From Mesodorylaimus sp. YZB2_4 (Eukaryota; Nematoda; Enoplea; Dorylaimida; Dorylaimidae): a stretch of 64,000 nt of DNA. A program made the position numbers and the translations under genes. The notes under the pieces are model-generated. The model was not told where the DNA came from and ran no database searches. It saw only the letters and a list, made by a program, of their open reading frames with translations. The stretch is taken from the NCBI GenBank assembly GCA_030248295.1, contig JASANH010001669.1:56034-120033 (forward strand), written 5' to 3'. This document shows positions 1 to 19,550 of the stretch, piece by piece (the stretch's first letter is position 1; every line of letters begins with the position of its first letter).

Positions 1-807
1 TCAGTGAGCAAGTATATCATGTTTTTCTGTCTCTTGGTAGGTTAGGATCTTCTACGCTGAATCATATGCTCGAAACTACGACAGTACTCGTACTACCTGT
101 TGTGTGACTCGATGGAGTAAGCGTTTATCATTATGGAGCGCGTTTGTCAAGCGTTTATCATTATGGAGCGCCTCTGAAATTAATCGGAATTGGGTAGCAC
201 CCCAAAAATAAACTGCTTTAACTGATTTGATTAGGTTGCGAGATATGTGGGACAAAGACCATTCGATGACGCTGATTGGCATCAGGGCAGAAAACGGCGA
301 TGCGGGGATTAGGCAGCGCAGCGGCACACGCCATTGATGGCAAGCAGTATACACCTGCTCAGAATTGAGTACCTACTGAAGGCATCTCAAGCGTACGGAT
401 GTTACATATTCCATATGCATTGTCTAAACCTACACGGCCAAAAGATGAGGGGCTCACCTGTCTCAGACAGACACAACTTGAATCTCCCTCAGAAAAGTAT
501 TATTTCGAAAAATAAAAACAAAGAGAGGGGTAACAGGGTGCGGTTCAATTCCTGACCAAACCCCTTCTCCTTGAGGGTAATTCTGCATTCTGGCTGTCAA
601 AAAGTAGTTATATTGAAAGAAAGGGCGGGTAACATTCGTGGAAATCTACAAAACCGCATCTAAAACAATTTGTTAAAGTCGTTGCTGTAGTGATTGTATT
701 GTATGACTTCGACTGCGAAGCACAGATCGTGCACTGATATAGCAGAAGGACACATAAACGAAAGAAAAATAAACAACTTATGTGGAGTAAAACTAATCAT
801 AACGGGG
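1..807. other. Spacer with one short direct repeat
   Basis: No credible gene is seen. The only structure is a direct repeat: a 23-bp unit containing GTTTATCATTATGGAGCG occurs at about 119-141 and again at 149-171, a 30-bp period. Small open frames here have no recognisable domain. Confidence 0.5.
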
Positions 808-1140
808 TCAAGGAATGTAATTTAAAACGTTTGTCTTAAAACTTGTCACATAATAAGTCCAGGCGACTTCGTTTGGTATTGAGTTCCATAGAACAATCGA
901 TATGCCTGTTTAAACGATCCAGTTCGGGGTCGAGAGTTGCTGAGATGGTGTGGCGGCAATCCAATGCGGTGACTGCGGCGTAGTCCGGATTGCTCGGTGT
1001 TAGCAAACGGGCATTCCGATAGGCATGGTATCCGTGATAGAACTTGTAAAAATTGAACGAGTTTCAGTTGTTGACGGCGACGCTTGAGACTTGACCAATG
1101 CATATCTTGAAGAATGCGAATGATAATATTGTGTTGATAG
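808..1140 (-). pseudogene. 3' remnant of a LINE ORF2 (C-terminal region after the RT)
   Basis: Read on the minus strand, this encodes a series matching the C-terminal region of the LINE at 17-19.5 kb. It has WSSLKRRRQQLKLVQF (compare WQSLQTRRKQLKLIQL), then an R..H..GLPPHHL stretch (compare QPHHL). After a frame change it has LWNSIPNE (compare LWNKLP) and ends at a TGA at 808-810. The frame break near the LWN motif shows it is dead. It probably belongs to a diverged relative of that LINE family rather than an exact copy. No RT catalytic region is present. Confidence 0.75.
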
Positions 1141-1876
1141 TTCTAACCTGTCCGGCTATTAAAAAAAGTGTCTCAAAGAAAGGCAGTAGGCAGCGTAGAG
1201 GCAAAGAGGGCAGAGTAAAGCGTCGAAAATTCGGTATTCCTGTTTGACAAGTCATCAATTTTCTCCGTACTCGTAACCACTGTGCAGTATGAATCGTGGT
1301 CGCGTTCAAGCCAAAGAAAGAGCGTAAAAAGTTGCATCGGTCGTTTAGTTTCAGTTGAGAAAAGTGTATACGTGCTTGACCAAGGGATATTTACCCCACA
1401 AAACAATCGGCCTCACGCGCATTCTCGTGTAATTTGATAATGCAGGCAGTGGAAACCCCACTGCCGATCAAAAATTTCCCATTGAGAAGCTGCTCGAAGT
1501 CGAGACGTACCTCAATTCTTTGGCTGGATGTTCACGAAACAGTTGAGGTAGGAAAATAAAGATAAAGAAATCGAACTCGACTTTATTTGATTGGAATTTG
1601 CTCCCATGTTCACTCGAATTGCGTTGATTATGACTTCACTGTCCCAGAATTTGAAAGCCCGCAGTATGTAGTAAGCTTGATTCTGACTCACTTGGTTGTC
1701 TGCTAAAGCGCGGCAATAAATCGCAACACGGCCTTCTCGGCCTTCAACCTCGCGATTATAGTCTTGCCTAGGGTGGAGTTTTTACGAGCATTGTTTTGTC
1801 AAAAATTTCAGCAAAACTGATTCAGTTTCTGCGTCTTTTCCTGTTCAAAAGAGAAGAATATCGATAGGAAACATTT
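1141..1876. other. Upstream region of the NDR kinase gene
   Basis: No coding region is recognised. The interval should contain the promoter and 5' untranslated sequence of the kinase gene that starts at 1877. No clear TATA box or initiator could be singled out. Confidence 0.35.
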
Positions 1877-8755
<6,879 letters not shown>

Positions 8756-9352
8756 AAGTAGCCGATGAGCAGGGGTTTGTAAAGTAATGTATGGGTTTGT
8801 GATTTTGTGTCCTTTGGTTAACCACACTTTCAGAGGGTCTATTTTTCTGCAGTAGCCTTGTAGGTTTTGAAGGAGTTTGGAGTTGGATTGCTGTATGATA
8901 GGACTTTTGTGCATTTTGAATCTGTGTTATTAGTGCAAGATACAACTCAATTATCTGAGTTTTGCACTGCTGTAATCGGTTTACATAAATGGGGCATGGA
9001 TTCTGTGTATTGGCGCAGGGCTGCATTAACATAGCAGGAGTAGTTCTTTCTGTGTCCGAAGTCCCAGAAGCTTTTCAATTTATTATAGTGTCTTTTTGGA
9101 ATAAAAAGCCTTTTTGTAAGAGTTCAAAAGTAGTGGCAATGTAACACAAACAACATTTTGGTTGAGGTTTAACACCTTCCTGGGATGCAGTTGAAAATGC
9201 TTGCAGTCCGATCTGGTGCTGGTCGTTGGTCGTGAGGAAATCATGCCATGGACTTCGGGAAGGGGGGGCGCCACCGCTCAAGGACTTGGTAAGTTTTGGT
9301 ATCAGCCCTTCCCTGGTCACTCGGATTGTAACATTGATGCCTGGAGCTGCGG
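8756..9352. other. 3' flank of the kinase gene
   Basis: This stretch should hold the kinase 3' UTR. An AATAAA lies near 9100 (TTTTTGGAATAAAAAGCC) and could be the polyadenylation signal about 350 bp after the stop. No other gene is seen. Confidence 0.45.
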
Positions 9353-9715
9353 TGGCTGAGTCAAGTCTGGCTGGGCCCGCATTGCTTGGGCCAGCAACCC
9401 TGACTGGACGGCACTTTAGTAAGCCTGTTCTCAGAGAGGAAACCAGTCTTCGATTGTGACTGACTGAGCAGTTGGTCGCTAGCCTTGCACACCTGGTACT
9501 GTCAAGTGGCGGACGCAGGTGTGATCCTGGGACACTCGTGCTGGCACAGGATGCTCCTATTGAAGACACAGAGGTAAGCTGCCGCGAGAGCTGGTCACCT
9601 CACGGCCTCGGTTATCATATCATGACTGCTGGCCGGCTGTCGGCAAAAACTGGTTGGAAGTCCCGTGGGAACTGGGGCGGCGGAAGACCGAATCCACAAA
9701 AATTTTTTAAAAAAT
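9353..9715 (+). mobile_element. SINE-like repeat, family 1, ending in A-rich tail
   Basis: It matches in order the repeats at 59461-59935 and, inverted, 44765-45078. Shared blocks are GCTTGGGCCAGCAAYCCTGAC, GGCACTTTAGTAAGCCTGTT, CTTGCACAC..TGG, ACTGTCA.GTGGCGGAC and GGGAACTGG..CC, then CCACAAAAATTTTTTAAAAA. The tRNA-like head is worn in this copy. Confidence 0.72.
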
Positions 9716-10515
9716 CGTGTGCACATACTGGCGGCTAATCATTTTGTGTTATGCGTCCCTTCACCCGCGGATTTTGGGTATGTGGCAGGCACGAACATAA
9801 GCATGGGACTAGACTGCTTGTTCCTGTGTTCCCACAATGGCTTCCTTGGTCCACTAGGTCAGTCATTTTCATCAATGCACAAAGCATGATGAGGATACCT
9901 GCCCTGTTGGATTTGCGGCCCTCTTTTACTTTGGTAGCATAGGCCTCAGGGGCTGTTTCTAAAGCATTGAGGCCAGGGTAAAGGTAAGCAGTAGTGCACT
10001 GCACTATTTTGGCCAGTGCTAAAATGACTTGAGTCATCCTTTTTTATTTGTGAAACAAGATGAGACCTGTCTTGGGACGCGCCCTATGGGTAAGAATAAG
10101 GCACCTATGGGACAGCTATTGTGACACGTCCTAAATTGGTGTCTCAGCGTTGTCCCAAGCTGCTGTCCTAAACAGTGCCCCAAACTCGTGCCCGTCCTGA
10201 TATTAGGATGGCATTGTGAAACTGGTCCCCTGCTGATTGTGAGTCTTGTGCTAGTGCAGTTATCTTACTCGCACAGTCCCCTGCACAGTCCCCTGTGTGC
10301 CAGTGTAGTGCTTGCTTGCTTGCGTATGCCATCCATCCGTGGCAGCCAATCTCTCTTCCCATTTGTTCAAATCCAAACTTGGCTTCATTGGACCAAGATA
10401 TTATGGCTGCACCGGCCACTTCCAGCGTGGTAAGGCGCCTTTTCTCGGAATCCAGCATTGCGTGGGGGGGAAGAAACCAATTATGCGGCAGGGAGTCGGA
10501 ACAGGAATTCATGTA
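9716..10515. other. Intergenic, SINE family 2 tail fragment
   Basis: Around 9735-9770, AATCATTTTGTGTTATGCGTCCC resembles the tail of SINE family 2. A short direct repeat, GCACAGTCCCCT, is found at about 10274. Open frames on both strands show no domain. Confidence 0.4.
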
Positions 10516-11044
10516 CAGTCGAGTCCACTTATAGTCACACCGGATAATGTCACAGTCCGGTTATTATCACAGGTTTTCAAAGCCCCGAATTTTTTCCCTA
10601 TACTTTGTGTGTATTTTGAGTTCGCTTATTATCACGCTGAATTTGGCTTAGTCCGCTTATTGTCACATAAATTTCTTGGCAAGACCGGATAAGTATTAAA
10701 AAAGAGTCACATTTTACCTCTTGGCAGTCTGAAACAAGTGCGAAATCGTCAAAAACTAGGATTTATCGCAAGAAAACGCTTGCATGAAGGCGCATGGCAC
10801 CTTCATGCTTCAGCTTTGATCTGACTGATCTTCATAATTTTGATTTCTTTGGTTACAAAAAGCTTTGAGGAAGCGTTTCACCTTTTAAAACGCTAGGAAT
10901 ATATGAATATGATAAGGAATGGCGATAAAACGCATAAAAGTAAAGATTTAGTCATTTTAGAGTGTACTTCGGTTCTAGTCACAGTCCGGATATAGTCACA
11001 TTTTCTTCCCGTCCGGAGCTAGTGATACTGAGCGGACTCGACTG
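10516..11044. mobile_element. pogo/Tigger-like MITE (529 bp, TA target site)
   Basis: The ends CAGTCGAGTCCACTTATAGTC and GAGCGGACTCGACTG are inverted and flanked by TA (10514-10515 and 11045-11046). Inside each end are repeated TTATNRTCAC and TATAGTCACA words, probably transposase-binding repeats. The CAGTCGA-type terminus with TA recalls pogo/Tigger elements. There is no transposase frame, so it is non-autonomous. Confidence 0.8.
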
Positions 11045-11046
11045 TA

Positions 11047-11823
11047 TTTTTTACTTTCAATGGGTGTGAGTTTTTTTAGTTTTCCTAAAGCCGTCAAAAA
11101 CAGCTTTACATATCTTTTTGAGCTTGATAAAGATTTAGTTTCTTGGGCTGCACGTGAAATTTCAGGTAATGCCAGAAAATTGTCAGCTGTAGTAAACTTT
11201 GTTGGAAAAACTACGAGCACAGAGAAGCTTTGTTGCTGGTGCAGATAATGAGCAAAATTTTTTGACCGATCAAATTGTCAAAGTCGGAGCCAGAATATTT
11301 ACAGCTGCTCACAGGTCAACTGTCATGTCAGAAAGTTTTTTGGTTCGGTCAAGTTAGGATCAGGTCAGAAAATTTTTGAAAGGGTCGGTCAAGGTCAGGG
11401 TCAGGTCAGACAGTGGAAAACCCAGGTCATTGGAACACTAGTGTCAATTCGTCATCTTGCCAGCTTGCGAAATCCTTTTTTGGTGAGCCCCTTCCACAAC
11501 CGCATATCCTGCGTACGCCCCTGCACCAGGCCACGAGCCGAGAGGTTCAAAATTAAAGCGCTCTTGCACTAAAACTTCTTAAAACTGCTTTACTAACATC
11601 ATCTACCTAAAGTCACAAATAATTCACTCACAGGTAGGTACGATATTCTTGATCACAAGTCAATACCAGAAGTCAATCCAAAAAAATTCGAACCTAATTC
11701 TAATCTACTGTAGAAAAAAAGCATCACAAAAGTCACACAGTGATTGGCTATCATAAAAGGCCCGCAACTGTTTTGTACGGCACAATTTGTGAAAAAGTTT
11801 GAAAATGGAGCTTGTAAGAACAA
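11047..11823. other. Intergenic with GGTCA-rich simple sequence
   Basis: The stretch 11309-11408 is enriched in GGTCA/GTCAGG words. No gene is recognised between the pogo-like MITE and the stop codon of the GlcNAc kinase. Confidence 0.5.
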
Positions 11824-14800
11824 TCACAGCGTGGTTTGAAAGTACACTTCTGCGTTGGTTGTGAAATCGATGGGTAAGGCGATTCCGGCTTTCTTGGCTG
11901 CACTGTACGCGGCACCAATGGCGGGCGAGGTTTTCAGTCTAAACAACTTGATTTCTTGAATTTTTATATCGCCACGTCCTCGCGGCTGAAGACCTTCGAG
12001 GAACCCTAAAGAAGACAGAAAATTTTGTAAGGACTGCATGAAATTTTATCGATCGATCAGGTGGGACAGTTGCCAAACCGAAACATGTTAACAAATTTTT
12101 TATATCCTGTATAGACTGCTGAAATTTTACATTTGAATAGTCTTTAAAATCTAGATTATGATACAATGGTGCCGAAACCATTTCCTACCTTCTTTCAATA
12201 AATCGAAGCTTTTCCACACTGATCCAACAGTAACAATTGGCAGACCATCTTGTTGCTTGAGCAAAACTTTGTCAGCATACTTTGCAACGGCTAGTACATG
12301 ACGGCCGAGAATTTTGCCAGCTTCTCGAAAGAGATGGAAACATAATAAATCCTTGTCTTTGACGGCGCCTGAAAATATGCGAAATATTTGGTGGTACAAC
12401 AAGTATTTAGTGAATAATTTAAAACATGAAAAGCAACAATGTTAATGGAAACTGTTTATTGCTTCGTGCGCAGGCTGGCGCATTCTGATTGGCTATCCCA
12501 CTCGAGGCCACGCCCACTGCTGCTCAATGAGTGAGAATTACGGGCACTCGATTTTCAGCGGATAGAAATAACATGACTGGTAAATCCAATGCAAGCTACG
12601 CACGCTACATGCTGTAGTTCCACTTGTCAAAACCAGGAACACAAAGTGACGAAAAAAAAACCAAACCTACCATCCGATAAAACTTGGCAAAATTTAGCAA
12701 ATCGGGCCTTGTCGAACTTTTTGTGCAAATGATCCAAAATGCCCACTTTATTACGTAGTTGATAGAATGTCATCATCTTCTCCTTGACGTAAGATGTATC
12801 GTAGGGGCAATTTGTAATACCGTCATCCGCATCAAAAACTGTCCGTATGGCTTGCATGGCTATCCAGAATGCTGAATTAAAGAAAAGTCAGATCAGTCCT
12901 ACGGGCATCGACATACGATATGCTGAAGTGGCCAAGGTCTTAATGGTACAGAGTGGACTGCACTAGTAATTCCATACGCGCGGGTTCAACTCCCACTCTA
13001 GGTTCAAGTTTTTGTGCATGGAAAATCATGGAGCCTCTCTGACTATTTTTATCAAATCTTATAAGAATGTGTGCCTCACGCTGACATGCCTCTCTTCTTT
13101 TGTAAATTTCAAACTTTCATATGAAATCGATCAAAATTCAGGCAGCACAAGCCTCTCCGAAATGGCATGACGGCACTTTACATTGTGCCGGTCCCTTCGC
13201 CATTGTATGCTTTTCTACGACGTGAAACATGAAATCGAAGAGGACTCGCACAAAATGTTCTCATCAAGCAGATATGCTTTTTCTTGCCACTGCTTGTATG
13301 AAACAGTTTTGTGGTCACAAAACAAGAAAGAAAATGCAAGCCGCAATTACTCACCACTTCCATGATCACCAATCATGTGACCCCATCCACCACAACAATA
13401 AACCCGACCGTCAGGATTGAGCAACCGACAGGATGAACCAGTGCCGGCAATGACCACGATACCACCTAAACAACGCCATCGACTTACTCTGGGCTTGCGC
13501 ACACGCAAAGGTAGAACATTCTTGGTATCGGAAATTTGAAAACCCTTTCCTTACCCTTTTCCAATGCAGTGACGATCGTGCCGACAGAATCGCTAGTCAA
13601 ATATTCATAGTCGCATACATCGGGATATAAGGCTTTGAGTGTCTCCAAGAAATCTTGATTCGAGTCAGCATCCTCGGCTCCGCTCAAGGCCAAACCCTAG
13701 AATGGCTGCCTTGAAATAGTGATATAGGCTACTTTCAGCTTCTGTTTTTTTGAAATTCTCAAAATTATCACTCAGCAGCTTCTGTCAGTTTGCCTGAATC
13801 CCATTTTCTCTAGTCTTAATTCAGGTTTCGCTTTCGTGCTGATCGTGAGCCACGCAAACACTGCTAGCCTCTATGCGAGGTGGATAGTATTGACTAAACA
13901 TACGATCACACTGACATTTGGGGTCTGCACGATGCTGATAAGGCTTATCACAAAGATGCCACTACTGGTCAAAGTGAAGCAGAATACACTCTAACTGCTT
14001 ATCGTGCTGCCACTTTTACTTGTGTAAATTAGGAAGTAAAACCAGGTGAATCAGAGCCAGTCATCATTCCTCACTGACTGGTGTGCCGCATGCTGAGAGA
14101 CAGATGCGTTGCTGTTTTTCCCATCCCAATTTGATAATCAGGAAAGATGATCATGTTCCTGGCGAGTCAGAGCACATTCCAAAGACAAGTGAGGCCAGTC
14201 CCATGCACACACTTTTGTTTTGTGTCAGGCACTGATTGATAACACTGAGCTTTGGAAATTTCCACCGTCTGGGAAAACGTAAATACGCCGCATCAGAGGG
14301 ACTGCAAAGAGCAAAGTCCAACAGATACGTTCTATTAATTTTTATAAACATTTAAAAGACAAAAGGGTTCGAGCCTCAGTCAGAGTAACATTTTTGTTAA
14401 AAGTGCCATGGTTTTTACAAATTACTGTAGATGCTAGAGTTTTTAGAAAATTATGAGCGGGCACTTACCAGTCCTTTGATTTGCACATTTGTAGGTAGTC
14501 CAGCTTCGCGTTTCGCCTCGTAAACCAAGTCATTGACACGTTTTGCAGTCTCTTCCATGCCATTGAGCTTAATTTAAAAAAGAGAAAGTTTTAAACACAT
14601 CGAAACGCATCAGATTCGATCACATTGCTTATTCTATGAATGTGTGTTTGACTTTTTGAGATTTGGGTGATCAACCACAACCTAGCTGAGTCAGATTGGT
14701 TTGGCTTTATGCCTATTTAGCAGCCATCTAGGTCGTTGAGATCGCCAGGATTGTCCAAATCTTGACAAAAGTGGCTGCAATGGATCGAGCACCCATATTC

Positions 14801-14969
14801 TGCCCCAACTTCTGATAATCACTCTGATCAGCCTCCCACTCACCAAATAGTTAGTCCCAGCCCCATCTGTCCAAGTCAATATCTCGCCATCATTTCTGAT
14901 CAGGACCAATTTGGAATTGGTAGCTCCGCCTTCCACACCAGCAAAATACATGCGCTCATTTTCGGCCAT
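11824..14969 (-). CDS. NAGK: N-acetyl-D-glucosamine kinase, seven exons
   Basis: Minus-strand exons 14969-14844, 14567-14469, 13696-13555, 13465-13355, 12871-12671, 12368-12189 and 12005-11824 join in phase into 346 residues (human NAGK has 344). It should phosphorylate GlcNAc to GlcNAc-6-phosphate in amino-sugar salvage in the cytosol. The N-terminal [10 protein letters not shown] (11-20) is the first phosphate-binding loop. SGAEDAD and TSDSVGT contain the conserved Asp (about 111) at the sugar site. AGTGSSC (about 128) and [10 protein letters not shown] are the second phosphate loop and the ROK/BadF-type signature. [11 protein letters not shown] near the C-terminal third is family-typical. 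The start is ATG at 14967-14969, directly before the conserved N-terminus. Every junction is GT..AG. It appears intact and single-copy here. Confidence 0.95.
12930..13035 (+). mobile_element. tRNA-like fragment in a GlcNAc-kinase intron
   Basis: In the intron between the fourth and fifth coding exons, GCGGGTTCAACTCCCACT looks like a tRNA B box and T-arm, preceded by TGGTACAGAGTGGACTGCAC. The pieces do not fold into a full tRNA, so a SINE head or tRNA pseudogene is more likely. Confidence 0.35.
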
Positions 14970-16618
14970 ATTCGTGCTGGCAGTTGGTGTTTGTCCACGG
15001 CTCGATCGTTCAGGAAATTGTACAAAATGCAAATCGTCGTGATGCCGATTCTGTTTTCCGCCTTGGTGATGCCCACTCTGATCTACTGCCTTTTCCTTCC
15101 GACCGTGCTCATTGCTTTTATGATCTAAAACCATCTCTCTTTCAGGGTAGTCAACTAAAATGGTCACTTACAAACCAGAATTTATGGTAGACTAAAGGAA
15201 GAACAGGAGTTTTTGTATGAGAAAAGTGTTGATCTACTTCGGGGCGCTATCAATCTCAAAAGATGGAAAACAAAACTTTGGTAATTTCCATTGGTTCGCT
15301 GGATGTCAGGTGGTAAGGTTCAGATAATGGATGGGGTCCAGCCAGACTTTGCATGGGTGAACGGTAGAGGTCTACCGCGGAAAGGGCAAAGACAGGCCTA
15401 TCGGAAGGCAATGCGACTGCCCCCCTCCATATCACTCGTTAGCTATATCAGTTTCTGGCAGGCCTGTTCGCCGTCTTCCGAGGCCAGACCGCAGAAAGCG
15501 GGCAGAGAAGGTAGTTAGCCTGCGTCCAATCGTTGAGAGCACAGTCATGTCCAGCCCCCCCATCTCTGGTCGGGCGCCTCCTCAGTCAAACAAAACCATC
15601 CAATATGTAAATAAGATTTTGAAATAATTATTTTAAAGACAATTATCTAAAACCCAAAAACTCTTTGCCCTGCTGCCGTGACTGAAAAGAAATGAAATGA
15701 TGCGAGTGTTGTCACACACCAGCTCTGCAGCTATCCCAGGAACTAAAGAGCGCCTGGCGGAAAGTCGATAAGCAGAGCAATAGAAGAACACAAATGACGT
15801 CGAGGATAGGCCTGGCGCGAAGGGTGCAGAGCAGGCGTATCCAGTAGTTTGCACAAGAACTAGGCCAGATAGAAAGCATAGCAAACGAAGAACTTTTCCA
15901 TCGCATTTTTAAAACACATAACAGCAAAACTTCAAAGGTGAACATTGCCCGAGTGAGAACCAAGCGAAGCAGGCCAATCAGACACAGCCATCCATCACGA
16001 GTTGGAGAGACTTGAAGAAACATAATACGGGCAGAGAGTAGAAGTAAGAGAAAGGGTGGGGGGGGGGGGGGGGAGGGGGTAGCTGCTCATATCAACACCA
16101 TAAAAGCAGTTTCATGTAGTTTTTTGCCAGTGAACATCAACTTTCGCAAGCAAGATCTATGGAATGGGTTATGTACATTAGGTATATCTGGTCCAGCCAT
16201 CATTAAGAAATATGATTGCGTAAGATAAGTTTATGTCATAGGCGTTAAAATAATTAAAATAAAATACTGTATTGCCACTGTATATGGGGCTACTATAACA
16301 ACAGCATACCATAAACGGGTTCTTTTGATCTACACATACCAGTCTAATAAAGGCGGGAGATTTAAAATTTGTGCGTATAAACGCTGTATAGGTGGAACAG
16401 CTGATGAGCATGTCTATGTTATGTATTTCTTGGATTTGCGTCTTACTTTTTCTTTAACAAAAGCCAAAATGAGCAGGTAAATAATTTCTTTGCTTAATTG
16501 GTATGCCCACCTGGTGGGGCGCCTGCTGACTAACGAAAAGTCCTACATAGCATACGTTAATAGTGATTAGTGAGTACCAGCCATGTCGCAGAATGGTCTA
16601 AAGTAAGCGTTCTTCCTT
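14970..16618. other. Intergenic, no gene recognised; G16 tract
   Basis: The minus-strand frame continuing upstream of the GlcNAc-kinase ATG is 5' flank. A G16 run followed by A and G5 lies at 16058-16079. Nothing else is recognised. Confidence 0.5.
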
Positions 16619-17166
16619 CCCTTCCCTGGTCAAACTGTTAGTAACATCAAGTAGCTACTGTACGATACCTGTGCTAGAAGATAGTTCTCGCGGCTCTACA
16701 AAACTACGGTACTTTACGTTACAAATGAGGTCTATATAGTTCCGGGAAGGGTTTTTCGGCGCCATTCGGGCACCGTTCGACGGATTTTGATGAAGTTCGA
16801 CCCAAGCATGCGGGACATGGCACCCGAGAACCCTACGATGGGATTTCGCGAAATTTTGATCGGTTCGGGAGATATCGATCAAAAACGACTTCTGAAGTGT
16901 GGACCCCGCACTGGAGAATACGGGTCCGCAAGTTTGACCAGGGAAGGGGTAGGGTTCTCGGGTGCCATGTCCCGCATGCTTGGGTCAAATGTCATCAAAA
17001 TCCGTCGAACGGTGCCCGAATGGCGCCGAAAAAACCTTCCCAGAACTATATAGACCTCGTTTGTAACGTAAAGTACTGTAGTTTTGTAGAACCGCGAGAA
17101 CTATCTTCTAGCACAGGTAGCGTGCAGTAGCTACTTGATGTTACTAACAGTTTGACCAGGGAAGGG
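16619..17166. mobile_element. Fold-back (palindromic) element, 548 bp
   Basis: Two arms of about 220 bp (16619-16840 and 16947-17166) are near-perfect inverted copies around a ~105-bp centre. The outer ends read CCCTTCCCTGGTCAAACTG and its complement. Both arms carry open frames ending in VEPRELSSSTG, simply because they mirror each other. No protein family is recognised. The right end abuts the truncated LINE. Target duplications are not clear. Confidence 0.85.
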
Positions 17167-19550
17167 TTAAGCCCCTGCCACTCACGAATGATACGATGCT
17201 TTTTTGATGCAACATCTCACTTGTTCGATTGACGTTCAGTACTGGTAAAGTTTCAAAGAAACGAGTGCCTGACAGGCGTACCATTCGACTGATCAAACGA
17301 GTGGACTGGGCTGAAGTTAATGATCACATATCGAACCGGGACCTTGAGCAATTGGTAAACTCATCGTCAACAGTCGATGATGCGTGCCAACAATTGGTCT
17401 GGGGGTAGCTCTCTGAATTCAGTTCTAGACGAGCATTTGCCCAAACGTGTGGTTCGCATGGACAAGCGATGTCCTTGGATGAACAACTGTCTGCTTCGCC
17501 TCATACGAGAGAAAAATGCGGCATATAAACGTTGGAAGCGCGATGGCAATCTCGCTGATGAGTACATATTCAAAAATTTGCAACGCCAATGTAAAAATAA
17601 CATTCTTGAAGCAAAGCGAGATTTCGTTGTCAACACTTTCACTGATGATCAGTCGTCTAACGACTTTTGAGCCGCTTCCAGGACACTATCAACACATGAT
17701 CAATCGATTCCTACAGTTTCACGGGATGATATGAACTGCCCTATCTTTGGTTCATTAGCTATTTCATATAAATTCAATGAGCAGTTTGCGAGAAATTTTA
17801 ATTCTTCTGACTATGGTATATTTGAGGCACTCCTGTCGGTCACTATTGATGAATTCGACTATTCAGTGTCTAGCAAATTCATTTTGAGCTGCATACGTCT
17901 ACTCGAGTCACGCAGCGGACCTGGTGAAGACGGTCTCACTGTGTCGATTTTGAAGAACATTGCACCATCACTTTGCCCTGCTCTCGCGGCTTTGTTCAAT
18001 AGATCAATTGAATCGGGCATTTTTCCATCGATGTGGAAATCAGCAAAAGTTTGCCAATACCAAAGCCAGGGTACAAGTCGTTAATCAGTAATTATAGGCC
18101 GATATCGCTTCTGTCGATTATATCAAAATTATAAGAAAAACATGTGGACAGATTGCTGCGCAAATTTATTCAGATTTCGCCTGACCAGCATGGGTTCTAG
18201 AAGCGTCGAGGAACAAACACTGCGCTCATTTCTATTTCGCAACAGATCTATGATTGGTTGGATAGTCCTAATTATAAGTTCGTCCTGTCGCTTTATTTCG
18301 ATTTGGCAAAAGCCTTCGATAAGATTCGCCGTTTCTCTTTATTGTCGACACTCCAAAATCATCATCGTGTTTCAGTCAAGTTGCTTGCGTCGATCAAGTC
18401 CTATTTATCGAATCGAATCCAGCATGTCTCAATTCGTGACTGCGCCTCAGCTGACTTGCCAGTGGTTGGTGGCGTCCCTCAAGGCAGCGTGCTTAGGCCT
18501 GTATTATTTATCGCGTGTATGGATCCTCTGCTTGTGGAGTTCAAATATCGATATCCTGACCTTTCCTTGGCTGCTTTCGCGGATGATTGTCGGCTTCTCG
18601 TTCCAATTAAAAATCTGGATGACATGGTTGTTACAGCTCAGCCTGCTATCGATTTTATTAGCTTAACGATATCAAAAATTGGACTAGCATTCAATACCGA
18701 CAAAACAAAATCCGTTGTTTATCATCTCCGTGGCTCACGATCAGTGCGAGAACAGCCTGCTCTGCGTTTGAATGGCCAACAGATTAAATTAGTCGATCGA
18801 ATCAAATATTTAGGCGTTTTATTTTCTTTCGGCATGAAATTTTCTGCTCATGTTAGCCAGGCTGTCCGAAGTGCATGCTCTATGATCGGCGCCCTTAAAC
18901 GGAAATTCGGACGATATGTGCATTCTAGAATTCTCGGAACTGTTTATCAATCCTGTGTTGGATCAAAGCTTGAGTATGGTGCCGTTTGTTGGGACCATAT
19001 TCTGTCCAAGGATATTCTGGAACTTGAAAGAGCTCAGAAGCTAGCCGCTCGATGCTGCCTCAATGACTTGACTATTCCTTACGAATCTGCTTTGAATAAA
19101 CTCGGTTGGCAATCTCTTCAAACCCGTCGTAAGCAACTGAAGCTAATCCAGCTTTATAAATTTCTTCATAGAATTCAGGAATATCACCACCAATACAAGA
19201 AAGAAGTCGATTGTGGTCGTCGTCACAGCCAGAGATTAGTCCAGCCTCACCATCTTGTGGTTCCTGTGCATCATACAGTCGCTTACACGCAGTCTTTTGA
19301 TTTTTCTGCAGTCACCTTATGGAACAAGTTACCAGTGGGCATAGCCGAGAGCAACCTTGCGATCTTTTTATCGTCAATCAAAAACACGATTTTATAAATT
19401 TTCGATTGGTTTTTTGACTGGTTTGTCTCTTCCTTGACCAATACTTATTTTGGTAGTTTTTTAATTTTTAATGTTCTGCTCTTTTCCATGTCTTTCAATG
19501 CCTGAGTGCAGTGTAACTGCTTCATTGAAAGTAAAGTCATAAGTCATAAG
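17167..19550 (+). pseudogene. 5'-truncated LINE (Jockey/CR1-like) with decayed reverse transcriptase
   Basis: The ORF2 is spread over several frames. About 17230-17670 is the linker before the RT (PWMNNCLLRLIREKNAAYKRW), broken by TGA at 17668-17670. The region 17731-18084 holds SGPGEDGLTVSILKNIAP, and about 18070-18130 holds SNYRPISLLSIIS. Then 18258-19397 carries YFDLAKAFD, GVPQGSVLRP and the catalytic FADD, then LQTRRKQLKLIQL and TLWNKLP. Both catalytic-palm aspartate blocks survive, but upstream frameshifts and stops mean no full protein. The endonuclease is missing (5' truncation). The 3' end after 19397 finishes in repeated AAGTCAT units (about 19532-19550), a typical LINE tail. The clade assignment is inference. 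Confidence 0.88.

Noticed and set aside
14691-15167. 158-codon frame starting upstream of the GlcNAc-kinase ATG
   Set aside because: Only its middle part (from ATG 14969 to the donor at 14843) is coding; the rest is 5' flank and intron read-through.
16655-17130. Three similar open frames sharing a C-terminus
   Set aside because: The similarity is a result of the inverted-repeat arms, not of a gene family.
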